Positions 18,251 through 27,791 of a stretch of 64,000 bases of DNA are shown one piece after another; the stretch's first letter is position 1; each line of letters opens with the position of its first letter. Source of the DNA: Pseudoflavitalea rhizosphaerae (GTDB taxonomy: Bacteria; Bacteroidota; Bacteroidia; Chitinophagales; Chitinophagaceae); assembly GCF_003991355.1 (NCBI RefSeq), contig NZ_RCSU01000018.1, positions 27,810-91,809 of the forward strand, given 5' to 3'. The translations under genes and the position numbers were made by a program. The notes beneath the pieces are model-generated. The model was given only the letters and a program-made list of their open reading frames with translations. It was not told where the DNA came from and did not search any database.

Positions 18251-21200
18251 ATGATAGCGGATACTTTTATAAAACGGCCAGTTACTGCCATCGTGATCTC
18301 GATCGTGATCGTGCTGGTGGGCCTTATCGCCCTCACCACCTTACCAGTGGCGCAGTACCCCGATATCACGCCCCCGGCCGTGAGCGTAACAGGGACCTTT
18401 ACCGGGTCGGATGCCGAAACAGTGGAACAGACCACCACCACCGCCATTGAAACACAGATCAATGGTACCCCCGGTATGAGCTATATTTCCAGTAACAGCA
18501 CCAGCGCCGGACAGGCAAGCGTGAACGTTACTTTCGATATCGGCACCAATATCGATATCGCCGCACTGGACGTGCAGAACCGTGTGAGCGTTGCCGAACC
18601 TACACTCCCGGATGTGGTGAAAAGACTCGGTGTGGTTGTAAGGAAGCGTAACCCCAGTATCATGATGGTGATGACCCTGTTCTCACCCAATGGCACACAC
18701 GATGCTACCTTTCTCGGCAACTACGCCAATATTTACGTGAAAGACGCCCTCCTTCGCGTTAAAGGCGTGGGGGATATTACAAGTATCGGCGACGACTTTG
18801 CAATGCGTATCTGGCTCAACCCGGAGAAACTCGCCAACCTCAAGATCACACCACAGGAAGTGATGGCATCACTGTCTGAACAGAACCTGCAGGTGGCAGG
18901 CGGCACCATCGGCGGTAACCCTCAGCCCGCTTCACAGACCTTCGAATACAGCGTACTGACCAATAGCCGTCTCAACCGCGTGGCCGACTTTGAGAATATA
19001 GTAGTGCGCAGCAATCCTGCACAGGGATCCATCGTGTACCTGAAAGATCTTGCTCGTGTGGAGCTTGCCAAATTCAACTACGGCTTCAACGCCTTCGTGA
19101 ATGGAAAACGAGGCGCCTTCATGCTGATCTACCAGGCGCCTGGCGCCAATGCCCTCGATACCTACGAAGGCATCATGAATGCCATGAATGAACTGAAGAA
19201 ATCATTCCCGAAGGATGTAGACTTCATCTCTCCCTTCGAAACGGTTTCAGTGGTGAAAGTGAGTATCAATGAAGTGATCCACACGCTTGTGGAAGCATTG
19301 CTGCTGGTAACACTGGTTGTGTTCATCTTCCTGCAGAGCTGGCGCGCAACCCTGATCCCGCTGTTAGCCATCCCCGTTAGTATCATCGGTACATTCATCT
19401 TCTTCATACCACTCGACTTCACCATCAATACCCTGACCCTGTTCGGCTTTGTACTGGCCATCGGTATCGTGGTGGACGATGCCATCGTGGTGGTAGAAGC
19501 GGTGCAGCATTATATAGATCACGAAAATCTCAGTCCGAAGGAAGCAACGATGCAGGCGATGAAAGATATCTCCGCGCCTGTTATCGCCATCGCACTGATC
19601 CTCGCGGCCGTGTTTGTTCCGGTAGGATTTGTGCCGGGTATCGTTGGTCGATTGTATCAACAATTCGCGATTACGATTGCGGTCTCGGTGCTACTCTCAG
19701 CCTTCGTGGCCCTCTCGCTCACACCAGCCCTGTGTATCCTGCTGCTGAAGCCCGGTAAGAAAGAAGGTGAGAAGAAGAATATCCTCGAAAGGTTCTTCGC
19801 TGCTTTCAACAAATGGTTCGATCGCGTGAGCACCAAATACACACGCGGCGTGGGCAAATGGATCAAAGCAACTCCATACGTTCTGGTAATGCTTGTATGT
19901 TTGTTCGTTGGACTGTTCTTCCTCTTCAAAAGCAAGCCTTCGGGATTTATCCCAACGGAAGATGAAGGTCGTTTATTCGTCACCTACGAGATGCCTGAAG
20001 CAACCAGCACCACGCGCAGCATCGCGATGCTGGACACGCTGATGGCGCGCCTGATGAAAATGCCGCAGGTGAAGGCCGTGGGTGGTATCGCTGGCCTGAA
20101 CGTGATCAGCTTCTCCAATAAATCCAACATGGGCACCATCTTCGTGAGCCTGAAAGACTGGGACCAGCGGAAAGATAAAAAGGACCATGTGCAGAGCGTG
20201 ATCGGCCAGGTGATGGGCAGCACCCGCGACCTGAAAGAAGCGCGCATCCTCGCCATTGCACCACCGGCCATTCCCGGCCTTGGGCAATCGGCAGGTTTCA
20301 CATTCGAACTGCAACAGACTACCAGCACCGATAATATCAAACAGTTTGAAGCCGTGGCCCAGAAATTCCTCGGCGCACTCTACCAACGCCCGGAGATCGG
20401 AATGGCCTACACGTTCTTCAATACCAGAACGCCGAGCTACAAAGTGAATGTAGACCGTGAGAAAGCAAAGAAACTGGGCGTATCAGTGTCTGATGTGTAC
20501 AGCACCATGAGTACCCTGCTGGGTAGCTCTTATGTGAACGATTTCAATATTTACGGAAGGAACTTCCGCGTGATGGCGCAGGCAGACAGCAGTTTCCGCG
20601 CCACCCTTCAAAACCTCAACAGTTACTATGTCCGCAACAGCCAGGGCAATATGGTGCCCCTCAGTTCACTGGTAACAACACAGGTGGTGGAAGCGCCGGC
20701 AGTGATCTCGCATTATAATATCTACAGAAGTATCGAGATCAATGGCTCGCCCAAAGAAGGATATTCTTCCGGCCAGGCCATCAATGCCCTGAAAGAAGTG
20801 GCAGCACAGGTACTCCCCGCCGGTTACGGATACGAGTTCTCCGGCCTAAGCCGTGAGGAGATCAAAGCGGGCGACAGCACCGTTACCATCTTCATGATCT
20901 CCATTGTGTTCGTGTTCCTCTTCCTGGCTGCATTGTATGAAAGCTGGAGCGTTCCTTTCTCCGTACTGTTCGCCGTTCCCATCGGCGCATTCGGTTCGAT
21001 CCTCACACTAACGTTCATGCCCAACCTTACCAATAACGTATATGCGCAGATCGGTCTGATCACTCTGATTGGTCTCTCGGCCAAGAACGCGATCCTGATC
21101 GTTGAATTTGCGAAGGAAAGGGTTGACAGGGGAATGGATATCCTGCACGCCACTTTGCAGGCAGTGCAACTCCGTCTCCGTCCGATCATCATGACCTCAC

Positions 21201-21439
21201 TCGCCTTCATCCTGGGTGTACTGCCACTGGCATTCTCCAGCGGTGCGGGTTCCGAGGCGCGTAAAACAATCGGCTGGACGGTATTCGGCGGTATGCTTGC
21301 CGCAACCACACTTGCCATCTTCGTGGTGCCGGTACTGTTTGTACTGATCACTAAGATCTCTTTCGGTAAGAAGCTGAAAAAATTACAGCAGGAAAGGGAA
21401 ATGGAAGCAAAGGTTGACCGCGATATACAACAGAGCTGA
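18251..21439 (+). CDS. AcrB/MexB-type (HAE1) multidrug RND pump
   Basis: A 1062-residue inner-membrane proton/drug antiporter, full length for HAE1 pumps. The N-terminus (MIADTFIKRPVTAIVISIVIVLVG) and LPVAQYPDITPPAVSVTG are typical. The transmembrane proton-relay pair lies in GIVVDDAIVVVE (Asp409, Asp410), the drug-pump rather than the metal-pump pattern. A second membrane half ends with GLSAKNAILIVEFA (holding the essential Lys) and GWTVFGGMLAATTLAIFVVPVLF. It is the last gene of the operon and is followed by a strong terminator at 21463-21495. Substrates cannot be predicted, and no local regulator (TetR or MarR) is adjacent. Confidence 0.95.
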   Translation: MIADTFIKRPVTAIVISIVIVLVGLIALTTLPVAQYPDITPPAVSVTGTFTGSDAETVEQTTTTAIETQINGTPGMSYISSNSTSAGQASVNVTFDIGTNIDIAALDVQNRVSVAEPTLPDVVKRLGVVVRKRNPSIMMVMTLFSPNGTHDATFLGNYANIYVKDALLRVKGVGDITSIGDDFAMRIWLNPEKLANLKITPQEVMASLSEQNLQVAGGTIGGNPQPASQTFEYSVLTNSRLNRVADFENIVVRSNPAQGSIVYLKDLARVELAKFNYGFNAFVNGKRGAFMLIYQAPGANALDTYEGIMNAMNELKKSFPKDVDFISPFETVSVVKVSINEVIHTLVEALLLVTLVVFIFLQSWRATLIPLLAIPVSIIGTFIFFIPLDFTINTLTLFGFVLAIGIVVDDAIVVVEAVQHYIDHENLSPKEATMQAMKDISAPVIAIALILAAVFVPVGFVPGIVGRLYQQFAITIAVSVLLSAFVALSLTPALCILLLKPGKKEGEKKNILERFFAAFNKWFDRVSTKYTRGVGKWIKATPYVLVMLVCLFVGLFFLFKSKPSGFIPTEDEGRLFVTYEMPEATSTTRSIAMLDTLMARLMKMPQVKAVGGIAGLNVISFSNKSNMGTIFVSLKDWDQRKDKKDHVQSVIGQVMGSTRDLKEARILAIAPPAIPGLGQSAGFTFELQQTTSTDNIKQFEAVAQKFLGALYQRPEIGMAYTFFNTRTPSYKVNVDREKAKKLGVSVSDVYSTMSTLLGSSYVNDFNIYGRNFRVMAQADSSFRATLQNLNSYYVRNSQGNMVPLSSLVTTQVVEAPAVISHYNIYRSIEINGSPKEGYSSGQAINALKEVAAQVLPAGYGYEFSGLSREEIKAGDSTVTIFMISIVFVFLFLAALYESWSVPFSVLFAVPIGAFGSILTLTFMPNLTNNVYAQIGLITLIGLSAKNAILIVEFAKERVDRGMDILHATLQAVQLRLRPIIMTSLAFILGVLPLAFSSGAGSEARKTIGWTVFGGMLAATTLAIFVVPVLFVLITKISFGKKLKKLQQEREMEAKVDRDIQQS

Positions 21440-21462
21440 TAACTGCTCCATCAATTATATTC

Positions 21463-21495
21463 AGAGCGCATCGTTAACGGTGCGCTCTTCTTTTT
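21463..21495 (+). terminator. rho-independent terminator of the RND operon
   Basis: AGAGCGCA (21463-21470) pairs with TGCGCTCT (21481-21488) across a ten-base loop and is followed by TCTTTTT. Confidence 0.8.
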
Positions 21496-21520
21496 GCGCT
21501 GAACTGAAAAACCGGAATGT

Positions 21521-21652
21521 GGCAATCGCTCGCCTCCCGGCGAGTGATTTTTATTTAGTCGCCTCCGGCGACGCGGTGTTCGCCGGAGGCGAACAAATAG
21601 AAGTCACTCGCCGGGAGGCGAGCGACTGCCAACTCTCCGCCCTTTTTAGTCA
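21521..21652. repeat. four-hairpin palindromic intergenic repeat, copy 1
   Basis: Two near-complementary arms (21521-21572 and 21578-21630) flank a GCGGT centre, so the whole element is one long inverted repeat. It is also four small hairpins in tandem: CTCGCC-TCCC-GGCGAG, GTCGCC-TCC-GGCGAC, TTCGCC-GGA-GGCGAA and CTCGCC-GGGA-GGCGAG. Similarity to the copy at 32386-32517 extends to TTTTTAGTCA at the right end. It lies just past the RND operon terminator. Confidence 0.85.
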
Positions 21653-21891
21653 CCCCCACACATCCGAAGGAATAAGTAAAAACCCTTAAGGTTATAAATT
21701 GATTAATCCTCTAGCATTTCAATTAATTTGTTTACATTTATTATCAGGTATATCAGCCGGTTATATCCGGCACGCAAAGCTCCGGAAACTTACGAAACAC
21801 TTCATTTAGCTTCTTGTAGTCCACCTCACCCAACCGTATAACTGATTTGGAGCATCCCGTCCATCGTATTCATCCATTCAATCATATTCTC
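21653..21891. other. A/T-rich region upstream of aspA
   Basis: About 240 bases between the repeat and aspA. It is A/T-rich and must contain the aspA promoter, but I find no close match to both boxes of the Bacteroidota consensus. The small hairpin GCCGG-TTATAT-CCGGC lies near 21755-21770. No open frame looks coding. Confidence 0.4.
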
Positions 21892-23313
21892 ATGAGCAAA
21901 ATGAGTAAAAATTTCAGGAAGGAACATGACTTCCTGGGAGAAAAAGAAGTGCCAAACAGCGCCTACTACGGGGTTCAAACCTTAAGGGCCAAAGAAAATT
22001 TCGACATCACCGGTATCCCGCTCAGCAAAGAACCGCTCTTCATCAAAGCCTTCGGCTATGTGAAGAAAGCAGCAGCCCTCGCCAATAAAGACTGTGGCGT
22101 GCTGGACAAAAAAATTACGGAAGCCATCGTCTTCGCCTGCGATGAGCTGATCGCCGGCAAGTATACAGACCAGTTCATCAGCGATCTCATCCAGGGAGGG
22201 GCCGGTACTTCCACCAATATGAACGCGAACGAAGTGATTGCCAATATCGGCCTGGAATACATGGGCTATGCCAAAGGCGATTACGAGCACCTGCATCCCA
22301 ACAATCATGTGAACTGCTCGCAATCTACCAATGATGCCTACCCGACAGCATTCCGGCTGGCATTGTATTTCATCATCAATGATTTTGTAACCTCGCTCGA
22401 AAAGCTCCAGGCATCTTTCTACAAAAAAGGAAAATCATTCAAAGATGTATTGAAAATGGGTCGTACTCAATTGCAGGATGCTGTGCCTATGACCCTGGGG
22501 CAGGAGTTCAATGCTTTTGCCACTACCATCGGAGAGGATGTGCAACGTCTCAAAGAAGTTCAGCAACTGATCACTGAAGTGAATATGGGCGCCACGGCCA
22601 TCGGTACCGGCGTGAATGCGCCAAAAGGCTATGCCGAGAAATGCGTGAAGCATCTTGCCAAATTCAGCAAAGTGCCTGTGAAACTCGCCGCCGACCTCAT
22701 TGAAGCCACTTACGATGCAGGCGCTTACGTTCAGCTCAGTGGCACCATGAAGCGCTGCGCCGTCAAGCTCAGCAAGATCTGCAATGATCTTCGTCTCCTC
22801 AGCAGCGGCCCGCGTTGCGGCTTCCAGGAGATCAACCTGCCGCCTATGCAGCCCGGTTCCAGCATCATGCCCGGCAAAGTGAATCCCGTGATCCCGGAAG
22901 CAGTGAACCAAACCTGCTTCTACGTGATCGGAGCCGATCTTACCGTTACCCTGGCAGCTGAAGCCGGACAATTACAATTGAATGTAATGGAGCCGGTGCT
23001 CGCCTTCGCTCTCTTTACTTCCTTCGAATACATGACCAAAGCCTGCGATATGCTGCGCGAAAAATGTATCGATGGTATCACTGCCAACAAGGAACGCACA
23101 AAAGACATGGTGATGAACAGTATCGGCATCGTTACACAACTCAATCCCATACTGGGTTACGAGCAATCCGCCGATATCGCCAAAGAAGCACTCAAAACAG
23201 GAAAGTCCATTCACGATATCGTTGTGAAAGAGAGAAGGCTCATCACACAGAAAAAATGGGATGAGATCTACTCCATCGAAAACCTCATCAATCCAAAGTT
23301 CATCAACCAGTAA
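21892..23313 (+). CDS. aspA: aspartate ammonia-lyase
   Basis: A cytosolic 473-residue enzyme converting L-aspartate to fumarate and ammonia. The fumarase/aspartase signature GSSIMPGKVNP lies near residues 322-332, with the substrate motifs GAGTSTNMNANEVIAN and CSQSTNDAYPTAFR. IPEAVNQ after the signature, in place of the TQCEA of class II fumarases, favours AspA. I start at MSKMSKNF; a TTG-initiated extension of 15 residues has no family counterpart. It is followed 18 bases on by a C4-dicarboxylate transporter. The pair supports aspartate uptake with conversion to fumarate, which is exchanged for succinate or used as an electron acceptor. Confidence 0.93.
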   Translation: MSKMSKNFRKEHDFLGEKEVPNSAYYGVQTLRAKENFDITGIPLSKEPLFIKAFGYVKKAAALANKDCGVLDKKITEAIVFACDELIAGKYTDQFISDLIQGGAGTSTNMNANEVIANIGLEYMGYAKGDYEHLHPNNHVNCSQSTNDAYPTAFRLALYFIINDFVTSLEKLQASFYKKGKSFKDVLKMGRTQLQDAVPMTLGQEFNAFATTIGEDVQRLKEVQQLITEVNMGATAIGTGVNAPKGYAEKCVKHLAKFSKVPVKLAADLIEATYDAGAYVQLSGTMKRCAVKLSKICNDLRLLSSGPRCGFQEINLPPMQPGSSIMPGKVNPVIPEAVNQTCFYVIGADLTVTLAAEAGQLQLNVMEPVLAFALFTSFEYMTKACDMLREKCIDGITANKERTKDMVMNSIGIVTQLNPILGYEQSADIAKEALKTGKSIHDIVVKERRLITQKKWDEIYSIENLINPKFINQ

Positions 23314-23331
23314 TCCTTTATCTGACTGCCT

Positions 23332-24681
23332 ATGATCTGGGTACAATTTGCAATTCTGCTGGCAGCCATCCTCATTGGCTCGCGTATGAAGGGGATTGGA
23401 TTGGGCGTGATGGGCATGGTGGGTATGCTGATCTTCATTCTTGTATTCCATATGCAACCGGGTGAACCACCACTGGAAGTGATGCTGATCATCCTTTCAG
23501 TAGTGTCTGCCGCTGCCACTTTACAGGCAGCCGGCGGCATGGATTATCTCGTCAGGCTGGCAGAGACCATCCTGCGTAAGAATCCATCCAAGATCGTTTT
23601 CCTGGGACCGTTAGTAACCTGGGTATTCACCCTTTTTGCCGGTACTGCACATATCAATTATTCCATCCTTCCCATCATTGCCGAAGTGAGCACCAAGAAA
23701 AGGATCAGGCCCGAAAGGGCATTGAGCATTTCCGTGGTGGCCTCGCATCTGGCCATTATGGCGAGTCCTGTTTCAGCAGCCACCGCCACAATGCTCGGCA
23801 TAGTGCGGGATTCGGGATTTCAACTGGCCGACATTCTCAAAGTGAGCATTCCAGCCACGCTCATCGGCGTGCTTGTTGGCACGCTCTCCGTTTTGAAAAT
23901 GGGCAAGGACCTCGATAAGGACCCCGAATTCCAGGCCAAACTGAAAGACCCGGAATTCGTGAAAAAACTGGATGCCAGCTCAGGCAACTCAGGACCACTA
24001 AAGCCTGGCGCTAAACTTTCCGTTCTGCTCTTTGCACTCGGTGTACTGCTGATCATCGTGTTCGGATCTTTTCCGCAGACCCTGCCCAATTTTGCAGATG
24101 TGGAAGGATTCAAACCCAATTTTGCTGTAGGAGCTGATGGTTCCATCCGCATGGCGGCCATGATCGAGATCGTGATGCTGACTGTATCCGCAGCCATTAT
24201 CATCTTCTGCAAAACCAGCACCGGAGAAGTAGTGAAGGCCAGCCTGTTCAGTTCGGCAGCACAGGCAACGCTGAGTGTGTTTGGTGTGGTATGGATGAGT
24301 GCAACCTTCATGGACCATAATGTGGTGGCTATCGAACAGGCATTGGGATCGATGGTGAGAAGCGCGCCCTGGACTTTTTCTTTCGCGCTCTTTATCTTCT
24401 CGATGCTGAGCTTCAGTCAGGCTGCAACCACAAGGGCCCTGATGCCATTGGGCCTAAGCCTGGGCATTGCGCCTCAGCACCTCATTGCGATGTTCCCTGC
24501 AGGCAACGGGGATTTCTTCCTTCCCGGTTACCCCACCCTGTTAGCAGCAATCCAGTTCGATAATACAGGTTCTACACATATCGGGAAATACTTACTGAAT
24601 CATAGTTTCATGCGACCAGGACTGGTGGCCGTATCTGTATCTGTGGCAACCGGTTTCCTGCTCTCCGGCATTTTACTATAG
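23332..24681 (+). CDS. anaerobic C4-dicarboxylate transporter (Dcu family)
   Basis: A 449-residue inner-membrane carrier of the DcuA/DcuB family, exchanging fumarate, aspartate or malate for succinate. It has about eleven hydrophobic segments with typical Dcu wording: ATLQAAGGMDYLVRLAE, FAGTAHINYSILPIIAEVSTKKRIRPERALSISVVASHLAIMASPVSAA, and GNGDFFLPGYPTLLAAIQFD near the end. Which subtype it is cannot be settled by eye. It lies between aspA (18 bases before) and a DUF2490 gene (ATG two bases after its stop), so all three form one operon. The three-gene arrangement points to aspartate-driven fumarate respiration or nitrogen use. Confidence 0.92.
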   Translation: MIWVQFAILLAAILIGSRMKGIGLGVMGMVGMLIFILVFHMQPGEPPLEVMLIILSVVSAAATLQAAGGMDYLVRLAETILRKNPSKIVFLGPLVTWVFTLFAGTAHINYSILPIIAEVSTKKRIRPERALSISVVASHLAIMASPVSAATATMLGIVRDSGFQLADILKVSIPATLIGVLVGTLSVLKMGKDLDKDPEFQAKLKDPEFVKKLDASSGNSGPLKPGAKLSVLLFALGVLLIIVFGSFPQTLPNFADVEGFKPNFAVGADGSIRMAAMIEIVMLTVSAAIIIFCKTSTGEVVKASLFSSAAQATLSVFGVVWMSATFMDHNVVAIEQALGSMVRSAPWTFSFALFIFSMLSFSQAATTRALMPLGLSLGIAPQHLIAMFPAGNGDFFLPGYPTLLAAIQFDNTGSTHIGKYLLNHSFMRPGLVAVSVSVATGFLLSGILL

Positions 24682-24683
24682 CC

Positions 24684-25445
24684 ATGAAATACATTGTAGT
24701 TTTTCTTTGCAGTTTGATTACCGGCTTTGCGATTGGACAATCACCCCAAAAACAGGTGAACGACCAATCGCAGAGCTGGTTTTCTCTCAATTCCACATTC
24801 CGGCTGAACAGCAAATGGGGACTGGTGGGCGATATCCATGTGCGCCGCAACAATTTCATGTCTGATCCCAATTTCTATTTTGTACGCGCAGGTGGTGGAT
24901 ACTGGTTCAGCAACCAGTTGAACTTTGTAGCCGGTTATGCACATATGTGGCTCACTGCAACCAAAAAAGGAGAAAGGATCTATGTTGATGAGAACCGGCT
25001 GTATGGGCAACTCGCGTATAGCAGCCGTCTCGGTAAACTTAGTCTGCTCCATCGTTTCCGTAATGAACACCGCTGGCGGGAATCAGTAGTGGCCGATTCT
25101 CTTTCCAATACCACCAGCTTCTCCACGAGACTCCGCTACCTGATCAGCCTCACATATCCTGTATTCAAAAATCCTTCACTACCCCAGGCATGCTTCGCCA
25201 ACGAACTGCTTGTTCAATTCGGAAAACCTATTGTGAACAATACATTTGATCAGTTGAGATTATTTGCCGGCATCCGGCAAGCTCTTGGCAAAGGATGGAG
25301 TTACGATTTCGGATACATGATGCTCTACCAGCTACGGGCCAGCGGTTACCAGTATGATCGCAACCATACGCTGCGGCTGTTTTTTTATTACACAATGAAC
25401 AGGAAAGCTCAGGCAGCCCCTGCACCGGAATATGGAGATGAATGA
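24684..25445 (+). CDS. DUF2490 outer-membrane beta-barrel protein
   Basis: A 253-residue exported protein with a signal peptide ending AIGQ (residue 19). It has alternating amphipathic strands typical of DUF2490 (QSWFSLNSTFRLNSKWGLVGDIHVRRNNFM, FVRAGGGYWFSNQLNFVAGYAHM, LLHRFRNEHRW) and ends in aromatic strands (TLRLFFYYTMN). The family is predicted to form small outer-membrane barrels of unknown role. Its ATG lies two bases past the stop of the Dcu gene, so it is translated with the aspartate/dicarboxylate operon and may form an outer-membrane path for these acids. It converges on the next gene with only two bases between stops. Confidence 0.85.
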   Translation: MKYIVVFLCSLITGFAIGQSPQKQVNDQSQSWFSLNSTFRLNSKWGLVGDIHVRRNNFMSDPNFYFVRAGGGYWFSNQLNFVAGYAHMWLTATKKGERIYVDENRLYGQLAYSSRLGKLSLLHRFRNEHRWRESVVADSLSNTTSFSTRLRYLISLTYPVFKNPSLPQACFANELLVQFGKPIVNNTFDQLRLFAGIRQALGKGWSYDFGYMMLYQLRASGYQYDRNHTLRLFFYYTMNRKAQAAPAPEYGDE

Positions 25446-25447
25446 TA

Positions 25448-25858
25448 TTATCCCCTGCCTGATGGAAGTTCCCTGAATTGTTGTCCTTCCTGTGTCAGGT
25501 AAAATGTATCGTCAACTGTTTTTACTTCAAAGAATGGGTAGAACGGAGAATAAGAAAGCATTGAAGGTTTCCATACCAGCCGGATCGCAGCATCTTTCTG
25601 AATACCCAGCTCCTCCAGTTTTTTGCCTATATCGAGATCATTTACAAACTGCACCATGGCAGATTGCACCACTTTCTTTTCCTGCCCATCGATGATGGCA
25701 ATACGGAATCCCGGACCACCATCAGCTTTGAACGATGCAAGGAAATAGCCCGAAGGCGAATCAAGCCTGGTCACTTTATTGATATGCAGATCGTTCAGCA
25801 CATTGACCTTGAAATGGTCCTGCACAATTTTGATGATATTTTGATTGGATACCTCCAT
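25448..25858 (-). CDS. free-standing copy of the C39-like peptidase C-terminal domain
   Basis: A 136-residue soluble protein without signal peptide, of no family I recognise. Its last part (VWKPSMLSYSPFYPFFEV...FYLTQEGQQFRELPSGRG) matches the end of the upstream peptidase (VWMPCLESFSPYWPFQLV...YVRVDGEVFLELNTSLRG), and earlier pieces also align (VTRLDSPSGYFL with VRRLDRENDFYYL; RIAIIDGQEKKVVQS with TIISVDARQAEYKQS). It is therefore a single-domain paralogue of the peptidase's C-terminal half, 28 bases downstream in the same operon. It could be an inhibitor, immunity protein, chaperone or binding subunit that competes with the built-in domain. The homology is seen; the role is inference. Confidence 0.75.
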   Translation of the reverse strand: MEVSNQNIIKIVQDHFKVNVLNDLHINKVTRLDSPSGYFLASFKADGGPGFRIAIIDGQEKKVVQSAMVQFVNDLDIGKKLEELGIQKDAAIRLVWKPSMLSYSPFYPFFEVKTVDDTFYLTQEGQQFRELPSGRG

Positions 25859-25886
25859 TGCTTAACTCCATCAAAGTTCGCATTTA

Positions 25887-27068
25887 TTATGCTCCCCGCA
25901 ATGAAGTATTGAGCTCCAGGAACACTTCGCCATCCACCCTGACGTATACGGTTCTTTCACCAACTTTTACGAGTTGAAAAGGCCAGTAGGGTGAAAATGA
26001 TTCGAGGCAGGGCATCCAGACCATTTCTGGCTCCTCCTGAACAGCCTGGTTCTCTTTCAGGAGATAATCGAGCGTTGAACTTTTTGCTGAAAGCAGGTCT
26101 TTTAATTCTGTATCGTGAAAAGACCTGAAAAGAAGAGAATTGGTGAAACCGGCATCGATGGATTGCTTGTATTCGGCCTGTCTTGCATCTACACTGATGA
26201 TGGTTTGCACATTGCCGCTTCCCGGCATTCCCATCGGTACCAGGTAATAAAAATCATTTTCCCTGTCGAGCCTTCGCACCAGTTTCGGCTTCGCCTGGGT
26301 TACCTGCATGATGCCGGCACCTTTCACGTTCAGCCCCTTCAATTGGAAGAGACTTTTTTCGGCAATATTCATAGCCGTAAGTTCATCGATGATGCCGGAA
26401 GGATTTGAAGCAACATGTTGCATTTTTTCTTTGCCCTTACCTTTATCAGCGCCTCCGGCTGACATTGCACAAACAGCAAGGAACATTCCATTCCAATGCC
26501 CGGATGGAACGCCCGTCATATAATCTTTCAACCATGTAGCATAGGAGATATGTTCATTGGCAATTCCAAATCTTCCTCCTGTGCCGCAACCATCGGAACT
26601 TGAATGTGGTGGTATTCCATTGCCGCCGGGTGTGGGCGGCCATGGGTTATTGATGTAAAAACCGGAGATATTTGCTGCAGTATCTTCACTATTGTTGAGT
26701 TGCCTGTCTGCTTCATAACCAATCACCGTGATCCAGTGCTGCCATCCATACACCAATGCAATGGCGCCGGTATTTGAGTTTTGAAGTGACCAGGCTATGG
26801 TAGTACTTATTTCATCCCCTGACAAAGCCTCGTGTAAATTAAATCCCTGGGATGGTGCACGATCGTTCATTGTCCACTCAAGCCCGTCAGGGCCGGAAGC
26901 CCAGCCACTCTCGGCGGTACTGTAACTGTGATTATCGTTATAAAGATCATCCTGGAGCAAATGCCCTGAGCCCAACTGGTGAAGCACCATTTGCGCGCAG
27001 GCCGCACCGCAATAATAATTGGTGTCCTGCTGATGATATTCAACAGGCAAATTGAATGAATGCGCCAT
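25887..27068 (-). CDS. C39-like papain-fold cysteine peptidase with unknown C-terminal domain
   Basis: A 393-residue protein with no signal peptide. Residues 1-200 are a peptidase C39-like papain fold: YHQQDTNYYCGAACAQMVL (Gln13/14 for the oxyanion hole, Cys20 nucleophile), VYGWQHWITVIGYEAD (His111) and FYINNPWPP (Asn140/141 as third member). Residues about 235-393 form a separate alpha/beta domain ending SFSPYWPFQLVKVGERTVYV. That domain is repeated as the stand-alone protein encoded next. Upstream, 12 bases away, is a four-helix membrane protein. No ABC transporter with a C39 leader-peptidase role is nearby, so this is not a bacteriocin exporter domain. The substrate is unknown; the built-in and separate domain copies suggest a regulated protease or a toxin with its partner. 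Confidence 0.75.
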   Translation of the reverse strand: MAHSFNLPVEYHQQDTNYYCGAACAQMVLHQLGSGHLLQDDLYNDNHSYSTAESGWASGPDGLEWTMNDRAPSQGFNLHEALSGDEISTTIAWSLQNSNTGAIALVYGWQHWITVIGYEADRQLNNSEDTAANISGFYINNPWPPTPGGNGIPPHSSSDGCGTGGRFGIANEHISYATWLKDYMTGVPSGHWNGMFLAVCAMSAGGADKGKGKEKMQHVASNPSGIIDELTAMNIAEKSLFQLKGLNVKGAGIMQVTQAKPKLVRRLDRENDFYYLVPMGMPGSGNVQTIISVDARQAEYKQSIDAGFTNSLLFRSFHDTELKDLLSAKSSTLDYLLKENQAVQEEPEMVWMPCLESFSPYWPFQLVKVGERTVYVRVDGEVFLELNTSLRGA

Positions 27069-27080
27069 ACTGTTTTCTAT

Positions 27081-27569
27081 TTATTTTTTACCAAGGATAA
27101 AACTGAGATAGGCCAGTACAACTCCAATGAACATCTTGGCCGACTGGGAAACAAATGACAGGATCACTTCCGGGTCAGAATTGAATCCCAACCTGATCCA
27201 GGTGATGAAACATGCAATAACCGATACCAGGAAAATGATCACACATATCAGTTGTATCAACTCACGGCTATTCATAGGTTCCTTTATTTCAGCACCACCT
27301 TTGGGTTGACTTCCCGGCAGGATATTTCTCGACAAGGCAGATCCGGGCACACTGACCGATATGCCCAGCACCGCACCCAGGTTGGTCAGGAGTAACGCAT
27401 TGATGCTGGATATTGCAGCATCCAGGCCCTCAGGCATCTTCATCAGTTTACCATCCGTTCCCTGAATTGCGTTCCATGAAATGTTGATCGCATAAAAAAC
27501 TCCATAGAGGTAGAAAAGAATTCCTGCAAAAATGAGCACCCATCCAATGAGGGCATTTCCTTGTTTCAT
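27081..27569 (-). CDS. four-helix membrane protein of unknown function
   Basis: A 162-residue inner-membrane protein with four predicted helices (about 8-30, 51-73, 104-126 and 137-160) and a cytosolic or periplasmic loop (about 74-102) holding SRNILPGSQPKGGAEIKEPM. I do not recognise a family. It is the first gene of a three-gene unit with the C39-like peptidase (12 bases on) and the stand-alone domain protein. Such a partner might be a membrane target, export aid or immunity protein for the peptidase; this is not shown by sequence. Confidence 0.7.
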   Translation of the reverse strand: MKQGNALIGWVLIFAGILFYLYGVFYAINISWNAIQGTDGKLMKMPEGLDAAISSINALLLTNLGAVLGISVSVPGSALSRNILPGSQPKGGAEIKEPMNSRELIQLICVIIFLVSVIACFITWIRLGFNSDPEVILSFVSQSAKMFIGVVLAYLSFILGKK

Positions 27570-27728
27570 AAGCGTTGTCTAAATTGGTTAAGAACTGATG
27601 AGAACGGGGAAATACTTTGAGCGTTTCAGAGTGGTGGAGGGTACTTACTCAAATATCTGGCTTTTAAGCCGCAATTAGAACCGTGTTTTGACGGTACTTG
27701 CACGGTTAGCATGAGCAACAAAATAGAA

Positions 27729-27763
27729 AAAGCCCTTCACCACGTTAAAGGGTGAAGGGCTTT
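27729..27763 (-). terminator. rho-independent terminator of proBA
   Basis: AAAGCCCTTCACC (27729-27741) and GGTGAAGGGCTTT (27751-27763) make a perfect 13-bp stem with a nine-base loop. Read on the minus strand it ends in TTTTTC, 28 bases past the proA stop. Confidence 0.85.
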
Positions 27764-27791
27764 CCAATAGACCTAGTTTCATTTTAACTAT

